NCBI GenBank assembly: GCA_013365365.1
Contig: JABVXU010000035.1
Location: 124,001-188,000, forward strand
Direction: 5' to 3'
Length of the DNA: 64,000 bases
Source: Cruorifilaria tuberocauda
Taxonomy: Eukaryota > Nematoda > Chromadorea > Rhabditida > Onchocercidae
Part shown: in pieces, positions 12,007 through 26,600 of the stretch
Layout of the letters: every line of letters starts with the position of its first letter
Position numbering within the stretch: the stretch's first letter is position 1
Translations under genes and position numbers: made by a program
Notes under the pieces: model-generated
Seen by the model: the letters and a program-made list of their open reading frames with translations, nothing else
The model's database searches: none
What the model was told of the DNA's origin: nothing

Positions 12007-14612
12007 ATCATTTTTCATATAGGAATTCTTTTGAACTGATTATTTTTATCAGTTGCACATTCTAAATTTGATTGATTGGTTCTGTTAAAAGAATCAAATC
12101 CCTTAAGAGACAACTATTTTCATATATGACAGAAGAAATTTTCCGTTCAACTAAAATTGGTTTATTTGTTTAAACGAATTTTTCATCTTTCTTTTCCTTT
12201 TCCTTTTTCTTTTTCCTTTTTTCTGCAAAATCGCAATGGATGCGATTCCTGATAACGATTTGATAACGATTCAATCGTTTTTCATATCAATTAAATTAAT
12301 CATTCTTTAATCGTTTTTTTAGATATTTTTATTTTTGCTTGTAATTGTTTAAATTTAAATATGAATTAAATTTAGTGAAATATTTTTATCAATAAATTAT
12401 TTCCTTCTTTATTTGAACTGATTAAAGTTAATGTTACTTTAGTTTAATGACTTTAATTATAATATTTAACAATGATTTCAATCGTACAGTAATATTTTAA
12501 TATCATAATATAATAATTATTTTCATTCATTTTGATATTTTTTCATGACAAAGAAAAGTTTTGAAAATTTACTTGAAGCTTATCGATTATAGCGATTGAT
12601 AATTGGTAATTTCCATTGAAGAATTGCTTCAGTATATGTGTATCATTTCAATTTGTTCATTGGTTGTTTTAAATTAATCACAAAATCCATCACTCTTTCT
12701 TCTTCTTCTTCTTCTCCTGCTCTTCCGCTTTTTAATTTATAAAAATTGCGAAGTTTGTAAATTCAATTCCATTCTAGTTTGAAATTGAAATTTTTCTCTC
12801 ATGAAAATGAAAAATTAAATTTAATATTATAATTTACTATTTATAAAAAGATAAAAAGAAAATGAAATTTTAGATGTGAGAAACTTGTGAAACAAAAAAA
12901 AAGGAATTAAAATTAAATTATCTTTAAGATTTGTTTATCGTTAAATTATTAAGTAAACGATAAAAATTAGGTAAAAATAAGCAAACATTATACTGTAAAT
13001 TATAAACCGAATTATAAGTAAATTTTAAATTGAGTAAATTATTAATAATAGAGTATCTGAGTTTAAATTGTAATATTTGCTATTTATTAATTGTTATCAT
13101 TAGAATGCCTTTTTCCTTATCACTACTTTTCCACAATTCTCTGTCAATTTCCATCAATTGTTTAATTCATATTTGTCCCAAATTTAAATGTGTCAATTTT
13201 GTGTCAATTTTCCAAACAGATTAAATTTTGCCGGAATGCAACAAATTTTAAATCATATTTATCCATGATACGGCAAACTAAAATCATCATTACTTGATTA
13301 ATTTAATTCTTTAACATTAAATGCTAAAATATTAAAGAACAAATTGAGTCATTCATTTTCCTTTTGTGATAATTTATGTAAATTAGTTATTCGATAAAAT
13401 TAGCATAATTCTTATAATTTAATATTAATTAAATAATTTAATGAGAAATTGGAATAGCCGAGAGATTTACTTGTCACTACAAATTGCATTTCTTAAATCC
13501 GAACAGATACGCTTCTGTCCGCTGCTTCCAAAATGAAATCAATAGAAAAGCTTTACTTACTTCCTTTTAAAGTCATTTAAATGTCTAGAATTAATCTTTG
13601 AATTTCATTTCCTCAATTTTCTTTGTTATAATTATCATTGTAATTCGTATAATTATTAGTATTATTTTACTTTATTAATATCAATTAACTTTTTTATATT
13701 TTAAAAAGATATTATGATATCACTTTTGTGATAATTGTTTAGTTAGCAAATTAAATTGTTGAAATGAATGATTTTTTTTTTCTCAGCTGATAACATTTAT
13801 CATTCATCAATGAGATAACTTATAAAGAAGTTAGAATAGTTTTATTAAAATTTTCTGCTCACATCAAATTTTCCCCAAAGATTTGAATTTATTTCATTTC
13901 AAGTTTATCTAAATAAAAATTTATGAATTTAATCTAAATTTTGAAATACATTAAATCAATAAATGCAGTAAACTATTTGATTTTAAAGTATTATTACATT
14001 TCAACTTGGCACTCATAAAATAAATATTTTTTATTGGTATAGGAAGGATAAAAGAAATAGAATATACTTTAAAAAAATGAATTCAAAAAGAAAGATATTA
14101 AAAGTGGAATTTCTATCGGAAGAAAAACGAATCGATTTCGAAAGTTTTTTTTTCTTTAAAAAATCTAATTATCATAAATTAAAAATTTTGTTCCATTAAA
14201 ATTACTTCCTCTAATTGTAGTATTATTATCATTAAAAAAATATTACTTACTTCCAACCTATTTTTTATAGCAAAAGAAAAAACACGCATTTGGCAAAATG
14301 TTTTTTTTTTATCAAAATGATATGATAACTTGTTTTTGCTAACTTCATTTGCACTTTCAAAAAAAAAAATTCGTGAAATTTTTTTACTATTTCTTCATGA
14401 AAGAAATAATCTTTGAAACGAACTACTTGGATCGTAAAAACAAAGTGATAAAGTGATAAGATGAAATATTGAAGATATTTGAAATATGTATCGTTCTACA
14501 ACATTTTTAACCTACAAAATGGTTCGATGAACGAAAAAAAGGATTAAGAAATTAATTACATTTTGTGAAATGATTTTTAATAATTGACTAATCTTTGATA
14601 TATTGAATTAAA

Positions 14613-14623
14613 TTGAAATTTAG
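14613..14623 (+). other. Acceptor in the RhoGEF leader (trans-splice candidate)
   Basis: TGAAATTTAG ends at 14623, 29 bases before the ATG at 14653. An in-frame TAA at 14644 separates it from the coding sequence, so it would define a short 5' leader, either by spliced-leader addition or by removal of a 5'-UTR intron. Confidence 0.4.
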
Positions 14624-14652
14624 GTGAATGCTGTGATTAAAAATAAGATGAA

Positions 14653-17600
14653 ATGGTATCAGATCAAGAGAAATTCCGATCAGATAACAATTCCAATTAC
14701 ACCGATAGTGACATCAATTGCGCCAACTATGATAATGTGATATTAACAATGTCTTCATCATCATTATCAGCAGCATCAACAGCGTTAAAAAGCACCGAGA
14801 ATACTCGTGATGCTGAAATATCGGAGAAATTATCAGCGTAAGTTTCATTTAACAAAAGATAGCTATTTGTAGATGTCTGATTCATTAATTAATTATTAAT
14901 TGTATCTGGGAAAGTTTTATGATTTAAATATTTGTAAGATGATTTATTTTCCTTTTAGATATTATCCTAGCACTACAACTACACCTACTCGTTTGTCAGT
15001 AACTCAAGAATCAATCAATGGATATGATTTAGGTAAGTGAAAGTTTAAAATTCAATTTAAAAAATATCAAATTTTATTAAAAAGCTTTCTCGCATTCATA
15101 TGTTCATAGAATTTCCATTTTATAATCTTTTTCAATGACTTTATTCAAAAAAAAAAATTTTCCATACAACTGATTTAATTGCTATGTATATCTATTTTTA
15201 CAGGTCATACAACGACTGGAATTTTAACACGTCCATCACGTTCTTATAGGTAACATTTTTATATTTCGGGTATAGAATGTAAGTTGAAATATTGGTTATA
15301 AATTAAAATATAAGTTAAAATTAAGCTAAATTTAATTCATACTTGAAAAAAGGTATTTGTTTAAATCATTAAAATTTCTTGATGATTCGATGTAATAATC
15401 TTCCTTCTGGACTAATTCGAATTATTAAAAATAATTTAAGCTATGTCTTAAATTATTTTTAATAGTATTATATTAATTGAACTTGAACATGGTATTTTGG
15501 TATTGAAATTTAAAAGTTATAATTCAAAAAAACTTAATTTAATTCAAGTAACTTAATTTTTTATTTTGTTGAATATAATAATTTGCTATAAAAATGATAG
15601 CAACTGATAAATTTTGCACATTCAAAAATATATGAGTGATAATTTGTGGAATAGATTCTTGCATATCAGTATCAAGAACTTTCTTACTGCGTGAAAGATG
15701 AATTAGCTTAGAGATAAAATAATTAATTGAGAAATGGTTCTTGAAAGTATTGATTTGATAGCAATTAACTAACTTAGATTTTATTGTATCAAATAAGTTT
15801 CCCTAAATTACCCACATTTTATCATTTTTCTTAGCATCCGTTTTTCTTTTACTTTTTGCTGCTTAAATTTAACTAAACGAATTTCATTAGAATATTATTT
15901 GAATAAATTATAATTAAAAAATCATTATAGCTAAGAAGTAATAAGTTGTTTTAAAGAGTAAAAAGCAGTTTAAATTAGCAAAAAGAAGGATGTGTACTTG
16001 GATTTGAAATAGTGAATCAAAGCTTCAAATAGATTTTTACAGTTTAAAATACTTTCAGAATAATAGATAGCAACGTTTCACAAAAAATTTTACAACAGTT
16101 GGTTGCTGATAAATTAGCTGCCGCACAGACAATCGAAAAAGGAGTAAAGTTTTTGAAACGAAAAAGCAGTAGTAAAGGAACGTCAAATTTCCTCTTGTAA
16201 GTTACTTTTTTGTTTCTTTCAGTTATTATTATTACAAATGGTAAAAAAAAATAAATAAATTTCGGAAAAAGTAATTGGAATTTTTTTTTTTGAAAAATTA
16301 AATTTTCTAAAAATAATACATAAATATTGTTAATTAAATTAATTAAAAAATGATAATTAATTTAATTTAATGTAATTTTAATTTCATTTAAATTGTAATT
16401 TCAGTCAACGACAACAGTCCAATTTTGGTTCACAAATTTGGAATCGAAGTGAAGAATTATCACTAATTTCGAAAGTGCCAATTTTTCGTACTCATTTTGA
16501 TGTTGTTAGAACGTCAAGTTTTAGTGGAAATCAAGCGCAATTAATTCGGAAACATTTGGATTACAATCGAAATTCATTACCTATCAATATTATTTCATTG
16601 AACAACGAGTTAGTCTTATTTTAATTAGTTATCAAAAGCATTTCATTTCAAAGATAACTTTCATCTTCTTTGATGAATTGAAAAAATGTGTAAAATGATA
16701 AGTTTGCTTTAATGCTCTTACTATTTATCATCCAGCATTGTGATAATGATCCTAGGAAAAGATTGAAATTTTGTTGAAAAATTAAATTTTCCGAAAGTAT
16801 TATTCAATTTGCTCAATTCTTTTATTTAACATTTTAAAATAATATTTAAACAATTTTATCTGTTATTGAAATTTTAATTTTTTAATCTCTAATCTCTAAC
16901 AAATATTTAAAAACAAACATTTTCATGATATTTTTATTACATGACTTTACTCGCTAATTTATTTTTAAGAAAAAGTTTATTAGCTTGGAAAAAGTGTTAC
17001 TTACATTCTATCATGGATTTTCCTACAAATTTATCTTATTTTTCCTCTCTGATAAATACTTTATAAAATAAACAGCGATCATATGATTTCCTTATTTCAT
17101 GATATTTCCTCTTAACACTAGGATTTCTCGGATCGATCGATTCCAAAGAAAGAATAATCCATCAATTGGCAATTTATTAGAAAAATCTTATCAAAGAATT
17201 TAATCTAAAAGATTATTGGCTTTAATTTTATACTTTGATTATTGAAAATTAGCAAACGATTACTCATTAATAATAAATTTCCAGATACAAATCAAAGTTG
17301 GAAATAGATCAGTCTAGATCAGTCTGTCTTTGTGCGTGTGTGTGTATGTGCTTGAAATTTTTAACTTTTTTAAAAGTTAATTTCCTAATAATATAAACTT
17401 CAAAAATATTGATTAACTTGTTTTATTTACATAGCGTAGTACTTCTTTCAGTATTCCATGCTAATAACTACCCTCTAATTACTTTACTCATTTATTCAGA
17501 ATTAATTATGAAAGAGTAATTGGAAAAAAAAAACGATTGATTTGTTTATGCGACGATGATCGATGAACAATGATCAATTTTTTCATCGATCTTATGAGTC

Positions 17601-20600
17601 TCTGAAGAGTACATTCTAGAATGTTAAACTTAGATATAAGTTTCGTGAAGTATAAGTTAAGTATAGATAAATGAATGATGGATAAGTCTTGCATAACTAT
17701 TCTCACTTTCATGCATGACTCTACGTATTTAGTTATATCAATCAAGAGTATTGCACTTTGATGATCTAAGTAATTTTACTAAAATTTATTTTTCCCATTA
17801 AAATCATTTATATGACAAATGACCTTTATATGACAAATAATATGTCGTTGTGATTTTACAAGGACTGCAATTGATATTGTTATCAGTACACTATCATGCT
17901 GATAGTGGGATTGCAAAAAAATATGCAATCTCACTGATAGCAATCGGGTGATAGCGAGATTGCAAACATATGCTATCTAAGCTTTAGCAAATGCGATGTT
18001 AGCTGCAGATGAGCAGTATTTGAAATTTAAGCACTTAGCAATACTTTCGTTTTTTGTTTGTGCTTTCAAGAAAAAGTTGAATTAAAAGATAGTAAATAAA
18101 AAAAGAAAGAAAGAAAGAATTTTATTCTAATTTTTCCCCGAAAAGTTCAATTTCATTGACCTTTTTTCTTCCCGTTTTCTTATCATTTTTCTGCGAAACT
18201 TTTCAATTTGATGTAAATGTATTTCATTTATGGACAGAGTTACTGTTTACAGTTTGTTTACTGAATTTCTGTTGTGAATTAGAGAAGTATGAAAGAATGA
18301 ATTGAATGAAATGGTTGTTGGCTTATTGAGGGATGAAATATGTTTGGTCAATACCACTCGATCGCTCCCATTTCCGCCCAATTTCAAATATCAATCCTTC
18401 ATATACATGTATAAATCTCTCTCTCTCTCTCTCTTTCTCTCTTTACCTCTTAATACCTCTACGCCTATTCATTCTTTCAATTTTCATAAAATTCTTTCTT
18501 GTATCGCAGTTAATTCTAACTATACTTTTTTTTTATCGTTCTTTAATCTCACTATTTTATAGTTTTTAATTTAAATTAGCAAAAGTTTAAACGTTCGGAT
18601 GAAATTTTCATGATATTTTTGAAGGAGAAAAAAGAAATCATTTAAAATTATATCTTTTCAAAATTTCATAAATTAAATTTTATTAATTAAATAATAATTA
18701 AATAAAATTCATATATCATTTTAATCATACATTTTAATCATGCATCATACATTTTGAAGAGGAAATAAATCTTCTTTCTAGGCTTTAAAAAAAGGCTGCA
18801 ATAATTCAATCATTATTGAACATCAAATAAGGTTTAGTAAACTGAATTGTACTAAATAGTTATCAAACTAGTTTAAATGGTAATTCCTCTTCTAGCTAGT
18901 TCCCTTAAAACATTTCCTAATTGGTTATTATTTTTGAAGAAAGAAATAAAAAAAATGTTATGTGAAAAGCAGGAAATTCCACTTAGCTAAAAGGTAGTTT
19001 AATAATTGCTAATAATAATAATTTGCTATGAATAGTAGCAAGTTTTTCAGTTATTCAGTTGTTTAATATTACTAAAAGGTAACAACAGGTAAATATTATA
19101 AAACAATTAAGGAATGAATCTGGAAGGGAAATGTTAGGAAATGTGTTGATGGTTGATAAATTCGAAGAGAGTAAATAATTAAATTACATAATGATTATTC
19201 GTTAATGGTTATTTGATATTAATGGATGATTGTTGAAATTGCTGGAATGAATGAATTTACCTGAGTGATCGATCATTTTTGATAAGAACTTGTTTCAATC
19301 ATTTTATGGTAATACTACTCCAAGGCGCTTATCGGTAAGAGTTGCAATTGAAAGATTTTTAGCGAAAATGAAAATAGGCTTTTTAACTCGAAAATAATAA
19401 TTATTATTAGTATTATTTAAAAGTATGTCAAATTTTTCATCTTATTAGAAGTGTTTTTCTTTTTTTGGAAAATTGATAAGATAATGATTTCTACCTTTTT
19501 TCTCATTTCCTTTATTGCCTTTACTTTTCTCATTTTTTTAATTTCTCATTAGTTTTATAATAAATGATTGCAATTTCCGGATTTAAGGAATATTTGGATT
19601 TTATTAAAAAGTTAAATGTGAAGTGATTTTAATTATCTTTAATATATTCATAGCAATTACCAGCGATTTACTCAATTACTTTTATATTTTATCAAATATC
19701 TCAAGTTGAGATATGAAATTGCGTAAAGTAATTCAACCATAAATTTATTTTTATTGTTGTCCCATTTCTTTTTCCAATAATAATCTCTTCGGCATGAAAA
19801 TAGTTATTAAATATTGTGTATTATCTTATACTTAATCATTTCTAACTTTTATAAATGATTATTCTAATGCTATTAAAGAAAATAAACAACAATAAGATCA
19901 TTTTATCACTATAAATCAATATGAGAATTGCAATATTGAGAATATACTATCACCAGCTATCACTTCATAATATCAGTTTATATAATTTATTAGAAAGTTG
20001 TATAATTTTATCTCTTATCAATTGAGGTGAATGATTTCGTTTGTTTAGGAAGCGATAACTGTTTATTTAAATTGATAATTTCTAAAAATATTATGATAAA
20101 TTTTGGCATAATTGTTGTGTTTACAATTCTTTCAGCTAAAATGAAAGTTATTTCCTTAGTAATAATAGTAATAATAATAAATGATATCATCATTCTATGA
20201 GCTTGTAAGTGATGCTTGAGGACTAGTTTCAAATGCTCAATCATCCATTTTAAATTATTATTGTCAAAATTTCACTGTTCCATTTCATCTGAAAATCTTT
20301 TCACTATCACTCTGATCAAATATTAACTTCTCTAAAATTTTATTTGCATATTTCTAGACGATTCTTTCATGCAAAAAAAATTAGAATAAAATATCATTTA
20401 GACAATTTTTTGGAGAAAAAAAAGATCACCGGAAGCATTTTTGAGAATGTAATTTGAACATTTAGTCTAATGGCTTTAGTTATTACTTTCAAGTTAAAAT
20501 ATTATTTCGGATGAATAAATTTGAATATTTGAAATATCGATTTCAAGATATTATTTAATTTTGTAATACTTCGACTTATTTATTTGAATTAATCTATCTG

Positions 20601-23600
20601 ATAATGATATGGGGGAAAAATTGAGAGATCAAAAATAAGGAAAACAACCTTTTACTCAGTTCTATTTTATCGTCATTGTTATGAGCTCATTATTTTGATG
20701 GAATATTAAATGATATTTGATAAAAGCATCGGATAACAGCAATCTTCTAAAAGATCAGTGTGGATATCTAAGTTAACGTTTAATACTTTCAAATACTCTA
20801 ATTGACTTACTACTTAAAATTGGAATTTTTCAGAATTTTTTCTCAGGTAACAGTTAATTAATAAATTCCTAAAACTCTAAGCAATGATTATAGCTTACCA
20901 GCATATTAGTTTATATTAGCAATTAATATAAACTACTTTCTTTTTTTCTTCCAACTTTATTTCGACAAAAAGAAAAATTCATATAATAATATATATGAAA
21001 CGTGATAATTAATATTTAGGTCTGCAATTTTTACGTCAATATTTACGTCCCTACAACTAATGTACTTTTTTTTCAAAATACTACGTGTTATTTTTACGTA
21101 TTATAATATTTGGATAAGTTTTAGTGATTAAGGATAAGTACTATAGGATAAGTTTGATTAAATTTATATACACAGTGTAATAATATATCATTGTCATGTT
21201 TTCCTTTCAATAGAAGTCATAAACATAGATTTTGAAATATTTAATCCATCAAAAACTTTAAGTATAAATCCATAGTTGTATAAATGTTGTTTACAAATAT
21301 TGCATTGAAATGTTGCGTTTTAGGTTACGAAGTCTAATCATTCATTTCAATCTTTAGAATGCTAAAAATTCATGATTGTTTGTTTTCTTGTTTCTTCAGT
21401 TTAATTTCAAAATATAATGTTATATTAAAATTCTCCATTTTCAACCAATTATTTTGCAAATAATTTAATTTTTAAATATTTATTGGATTAATTTGTTTAC
21501 AATTATTTATTTGAGAAAATTTAATGATCTATAATTTCTTTAATATAAATTGATGTAAATTACTCTTTTTCATCTTGTCATTCAATTTATCCTAATTACA
21601 TGTAAATCAAAAATCACATCTGAATTAATAGGATAGAATTATTTAAAGCTTTCTCATAATTAATACGATAGATAACCTTGATAAATAAGATAATGCCATT
21701 GATATCGTATTTGCCACCAAAGCGCTTATGTTACGAGGAATAAATGAGTGATGAATGATGATTCGATTGCTATTTATCATTATTTTCCTTCTTACCTTTC
21801 TCCAATGATATCATCACAATGATTTTGTTTTGAATGTAATTCAAGGATATGAGAGTGATGGGGGTGAGGAGGGGGTAAACATCTCAAATATTCAAAACAT
21901 TGCTGATGAAATTGGATATGGCAAAAGTGTCTATTAAGAGTAATCAGAAAAGCAACGTTTACTCTGTCAGAGATATTTTGATAGCATTTCATATTTCTTT
22001 TAATTTCATCATGTGATGAAGTATTTCAGAACCTTAAAGGCTTATCGAAGTTTTATCAACTTTTGAACTTTTGGAAATCGCTATCTAATGAAGTGAAATC
22101 GAATTTGAACGGCTAAATTGAGTAATTTAAATCTTAAAAGCTATATTTATTATGTCAAACAGATTAATGGAAGCGAAAAATGCTGAACAAATTAATTTAG
22201 GCATATTTACAGAGCTATTAGCAATCGTTGACTATTGACTATAATTTATTTCGTTTCGCTTAAGTACAATTAAATTAAACTTTCTTATTACAGTAATACA
22301 TATACAAGAGAGTTTATTTTTTTAAACTTCATTCCTCGAACATGTCATTGAGTCAAAGGTTATCTGATTGAGCTAGCAAAGATAGAGATTATTGAATAAT
22401 ATAGGTAATAATAATAAAGATCAAAAAAGTGAATTTATCGATTTAAAGCTGCAAATTAAAAATTATCAAATCAATAAATTTTTTTTCCAAACTTTGCTGT
22501 TAGTCAATTCAGTTTGTTGAAGTAAATGAACTGCAAAAATGTTATTTGCTTTTTTTTTTCCTTTATTATTGTCATCATGCAAAAGTTTTTTTTTCTTGCA
22601 ATTATTTCCTTCTCGACGAATACTAATCTGTAGGGTAAGGGAATTGATTCTCATTTAATTTCATTCTGTAATTTTAACTGTCAGACATTTTCAATTTATT
22701 CAAATTATAGCTAATTGAAATAATGGATATTTAAATGGACACGTTTGTTGATTTTATTCAATAACTCGTATGAATTGTCACTTTTCACTATAACTTTTCA
22801 TATATTTGATATTTCGTGAGATTTGAACAAAGTAAATTAGTCATTTATTTTTTGAGCTTAAATATTATCCAATTAACTTGCTGAATAAATTAATCGAATC
22901 AATTATTTCAGTATCGTTTAGAATTCAACCTTATTAATTAGTATGAAGCCTTATTAATTAGTACTAATAGCTAATGAAAGTTTTCTATCACTAAAATATT
23001 TGCAACTGTTATAAAAAAAAGATAATTTGCAGATTGAAAATAAATTAATCATAATTTTCGTTTTTTCCTTTTTGATCAAAGTTTAAATTTTAAAGTAAAA
23101 TAGAAACATTCATTTTCCGACATTGTTGACACAATTTTTAAAGTCACGCAATTTACACATTAATGTCATTACAATTTGCAAGTAAAGTTTCATTGTTGCG
23201 AGAAGAATTTGAAAGTAATTTATGGACTTATTGATTTATGATATGATATTGAATTTATTTACTTATATGTTTTTCTTCATTTTTATATATCATTTTCCGT
23301 GAAACTTCATATTTCTAACTCTGTCCAGGTACTTTTACCTGTTTTTTTTTTCTTTTGAACAATTTTCATCCAAAAAAGGGTAATTTTAATTTTTGGATAC
23401 TTTTGGTTTATCTTTTTGGATGATAATAAACAGGTAAAAGTAGTTGGACGGAGTTTGAAATATGATGACGTTTCACGGATCTGATAGATAGAAACAAACG
23501 TTACCTCGAGTTCTAAGTATATGAATAGTACTCCTGATCATATCATCTAACAAACTATCTGATCTATCAATGCTATTCGATTTTTCTATCATTTCTCCTT

Positions 23601-26600
23601 TAAATCAATAAAGTATCTTCTTATTCTTCTATTACACGAAATTCAAAGTTTTTTTCCTTCACTTTATTTCATTTCTATATAATAGATAATTTATAATATA
23701 ATGTTGTCGAGAAGAAAAAGAAAATCTTTGATGAAGGATCTTTACTGGAATGTAATTAAATTCAGAAATCATTACCGATAACAGGTTATAACATTTATTT
23801 GATAAATTGACCGATTTAATTTAATTGAATTTTTTTCTTCTTTTCTTCTTTTTTCTCTTTCGCTGAAAATAAAAAATATCTATGCTACTAATAGATTTTT
23901 TTTACAAGTAATTGAGAGGAAGAATGAAAATAAATAAAATTGAAAGAAAGGAGAAAGAGAAGATGAAAGATAAAATGAAATATTTTTAAAGAATTATTTG
24001 ACAGGATGAAAAGTGCCTGTATAATTTATTTTGATAGCGAATCTTAGAAATTTGTCATATCATTTATTTGTTGAATCTCTCAAAAATACTAAAGAGCTTT
24101 ATAGGAAGAGAAACTAGTTGATTGCTTAATGCTAAAAATAATCAGTGTGAAATGTGAATGTTTGAAGCATTTCAAAGGCTTTTTAATTTTCCTCTCTATT
24201 CATTATATTGCTAATGTTTTACTCTCTGATTTTTTATTTCTTGAAATGATTTTAACTATAAATACTTTCTTTGTTATTTACAGGGAAGAGGAAATAACCC
24301 GAAAGATAACAACCACAAAGAGTGCGCAATTGTTATCAACGCAACCGAAACGTAGTACAAGTGTACTGCAAAAGATGGCTATAGCTCTTGATAATCCTCG
24401 AAGAGGTTATCAGAATACTTCTACAACTGATATCAATACTAATAGTACTACTAATACTACCATTACTGCTGATCAACATTTAAGAAATGGAGTCAATATT
24501 AGTGCCGATGATGATCCTGTAAGTGATTTTGATTTTCAGTATTTCTTATGGAGGTTAACGAATATGTTTAGGTTATTGAGATAAATAAACAATAAGCATA
24601 GCTATATTAAAGCTATGGATATCTATTACCTTTAAGTGTTCATATACTAGAAAAAGATCGTTAGAATGGTCAAGTATGGCTCACTTTTTTAAAAGAGGAG
24701 TTGAAAGTTAGGCTTTAAAGCCTTATCAAGGCTCATTAAGTTATCTATCTAAGTCTTTGAAGATAATTAGTAATACGAATTTTAGTGATAAAGCATTTTT
24801 TTAAGCATTATAGCATTCTGTCAAATTGACCGTTGATGATAGCTTTCAAATTTTTGTATTTAATATGATTACAAGTGTGATTATCATGGATATGCTATTT
24901 TAAAAATCTATCCTATAAGTGTTATATATTAAATGTTAAAGATAAATATAAGTATTCTATTTACTATTTCATTGATATTTTACAGGAAGCAGTACAACGG
25001 TTAAGTTTTGTAAGCTCATCGACCGGTTATAGTTCAGCTCGAAGTAGCTTGAGAAGTTCCGAGATAAGTGATGATACTGTTCATCCACTTAATACTTCCG
25101 CTGGCAAAAAACTGCTAACGTTCGTTTCTGTCTATACATTTTATTTGTCTTATCAGTTTTATCTTTTCCATAACATTTCCTATTTTTATTCATATATAAT
25201 TTAAAAGTAATTTCTTTTCTAATCTTTTCTTTTATAAAATTTAAAAGTCATATCAAATTTTATCATCCATATGATTTCCTGGAAAATCTGAATAAACTTA
25301 GATTTTTTGTTATATTATTATCTGAAAGTCATTTATGAATTACGTGTAATTATTTCAGGCAAGAATCATCGTTATCAGAAGTACGTCGTCTGAAATTGTT
25401 AAATAGTGGTACAATAACACAATTAGATCGGATTGCTATAGAGCTATTGGAAACGGAACGTTCTTATGTTAATGATCTCAACGACATTATACAGGTAATT
25501 TACCTGTACTTCTTTAACTTCGAACTTATTTGTTTTGCGAATGAGTTACACTTATCAATGATAATCGATCAATTTTGATTCATTCTCTTTCCAAAAATCT
25601 TCCAATCACATTAGCTGTTCACATGAATGACTGTTATGCTATCATTCCGATCTCAATCAATCCTTGATCATTCTATCAAATGTGCAACTTTTACTTCTTT
25701 CAAATTCGTCATTTTCTTATTCACTCTGTCCCTATGATATTTCGGAATATTTATTGAATCACATTAAGAATGCTAAATTCACCTCGATATCTCGGGAATA
25801 TTGCAGAAAGAACTGATTCATACTGAATTCAATTAAAGAATTCTTGCAAATCAATTTATTTGAATAACATATATGAATATCTACTTTGCTAATTGATCGA
25901 GAGAGTAAATTTAAAATCTTGAAATATGAAACGAACCTTAACATTATTCGTATCATTTTTCAATCAAACAGTTGTCAGTAATAGTAAAGTATTGATTATT
26001 TAAAATGTTCAGAGTTATTGGGACAAATAAATTCCTCAAATATTTTTAAGAACAAATAATATTCGTTAATTTCTATGCTTATCTATAAAATAAAAACAAA
26101 AATTGAAAATTGATTAAGTGAAACCTGCAGGGTTATTTGAATTTTCTGGTGGATCATCGGGAAGAATTCGAGATGACCGTTGATGATATTTCCAATACAT
26201 TTGGTTGCATTGAACGCATCTTTTTATTCAATAAGAAATTATATCATGATCTGGATGCTGCACAATTAAGCATCGTTTCCGTGAGTTTCTATTAGCAAAT
26301 ACACAAAGATGGACATTGTCTTCCTTCCTTTCTTCTTAAAGTCAAGTCAAGTAAAGTAAAAGTAAGAGTAGAAAGTAAAGAACACTCCTCCTTCTAAAAG
26401 TTTCTCAATCAATAATATTTCAACTTAAATTTCATTAACTTCATTAATTAAATCAAAGCTATATTAGTGCTGTTATTTTCAACCACCTTGTTTTAACGCT
26501 TAGCTGATTGGTAGTGAGTCATCTCTGCCATGCTGTAGCTATTTGGTTCGACTTCGTGCTGCCGCAATGGCATGAGTTGATTGATAAGCTTGTGCTTGTG

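Larger units (their letters stand above)
1751..14652. other. 12.9 kb spacer between the cystatin-like and RhoGEF genes
   Basis: No convincing exon on either strand: the open frames are short, AT-driven or made of CT repeats. It contains microsatellites, a 37-bp minisatellite (6028-6175), perfect hairpins (8056-8093, 8523-8558) and small patches richer in CpG (about 6300-6560 and 10200-10330) that could be promoter or enhancer sequence of the RhoGEF gene. Untranslated exons cannot be excluded. Confidence 0.55.
16609..24283 (+). other. Large intron 5 of the RhoGEF gene (7.7 kb)
   Basis: By far the longest intron of the gene; most others are 70-700 bp. I saw no in-phase exon inside it. It holds a cluster of related inverted and direct repeats near 17.9 kb, a CT microsatellite (18416-18444), a perfect 12-bp hairpin (20907-20935) and a 184-bp inverted-repeat element (23296-23479). 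An alternative promoter or first exon inside it is possible but was not seen. Confidence 0.6.
14653..25119 (+). other. RhoGEF N-terminal region (exons 1-7), low complexity
   Basis: Encodes about residues 1-338 before the DH domain. It is rich in Ser, Thr and Asn (runs such as SSSSLSAAST and TNSTTNTT), with basic patches (FLKRKSSS, RKITTTKS) and no recognisable folded domain. A short acidic/Ser segment (SSTGYSSARSSLRSSEISDD) precedes the DH domain. This kind of tail usually serves phosphorylation and partner binding; that role is inferred. Confidence 0.7.

Noticed and set aside
26501..26560. A functional tRNA gene
   Set aside because: A and B boxes are present at tRNA spacing, but the acceptor, D and T stems do not pair well, so a SINE head fits better.
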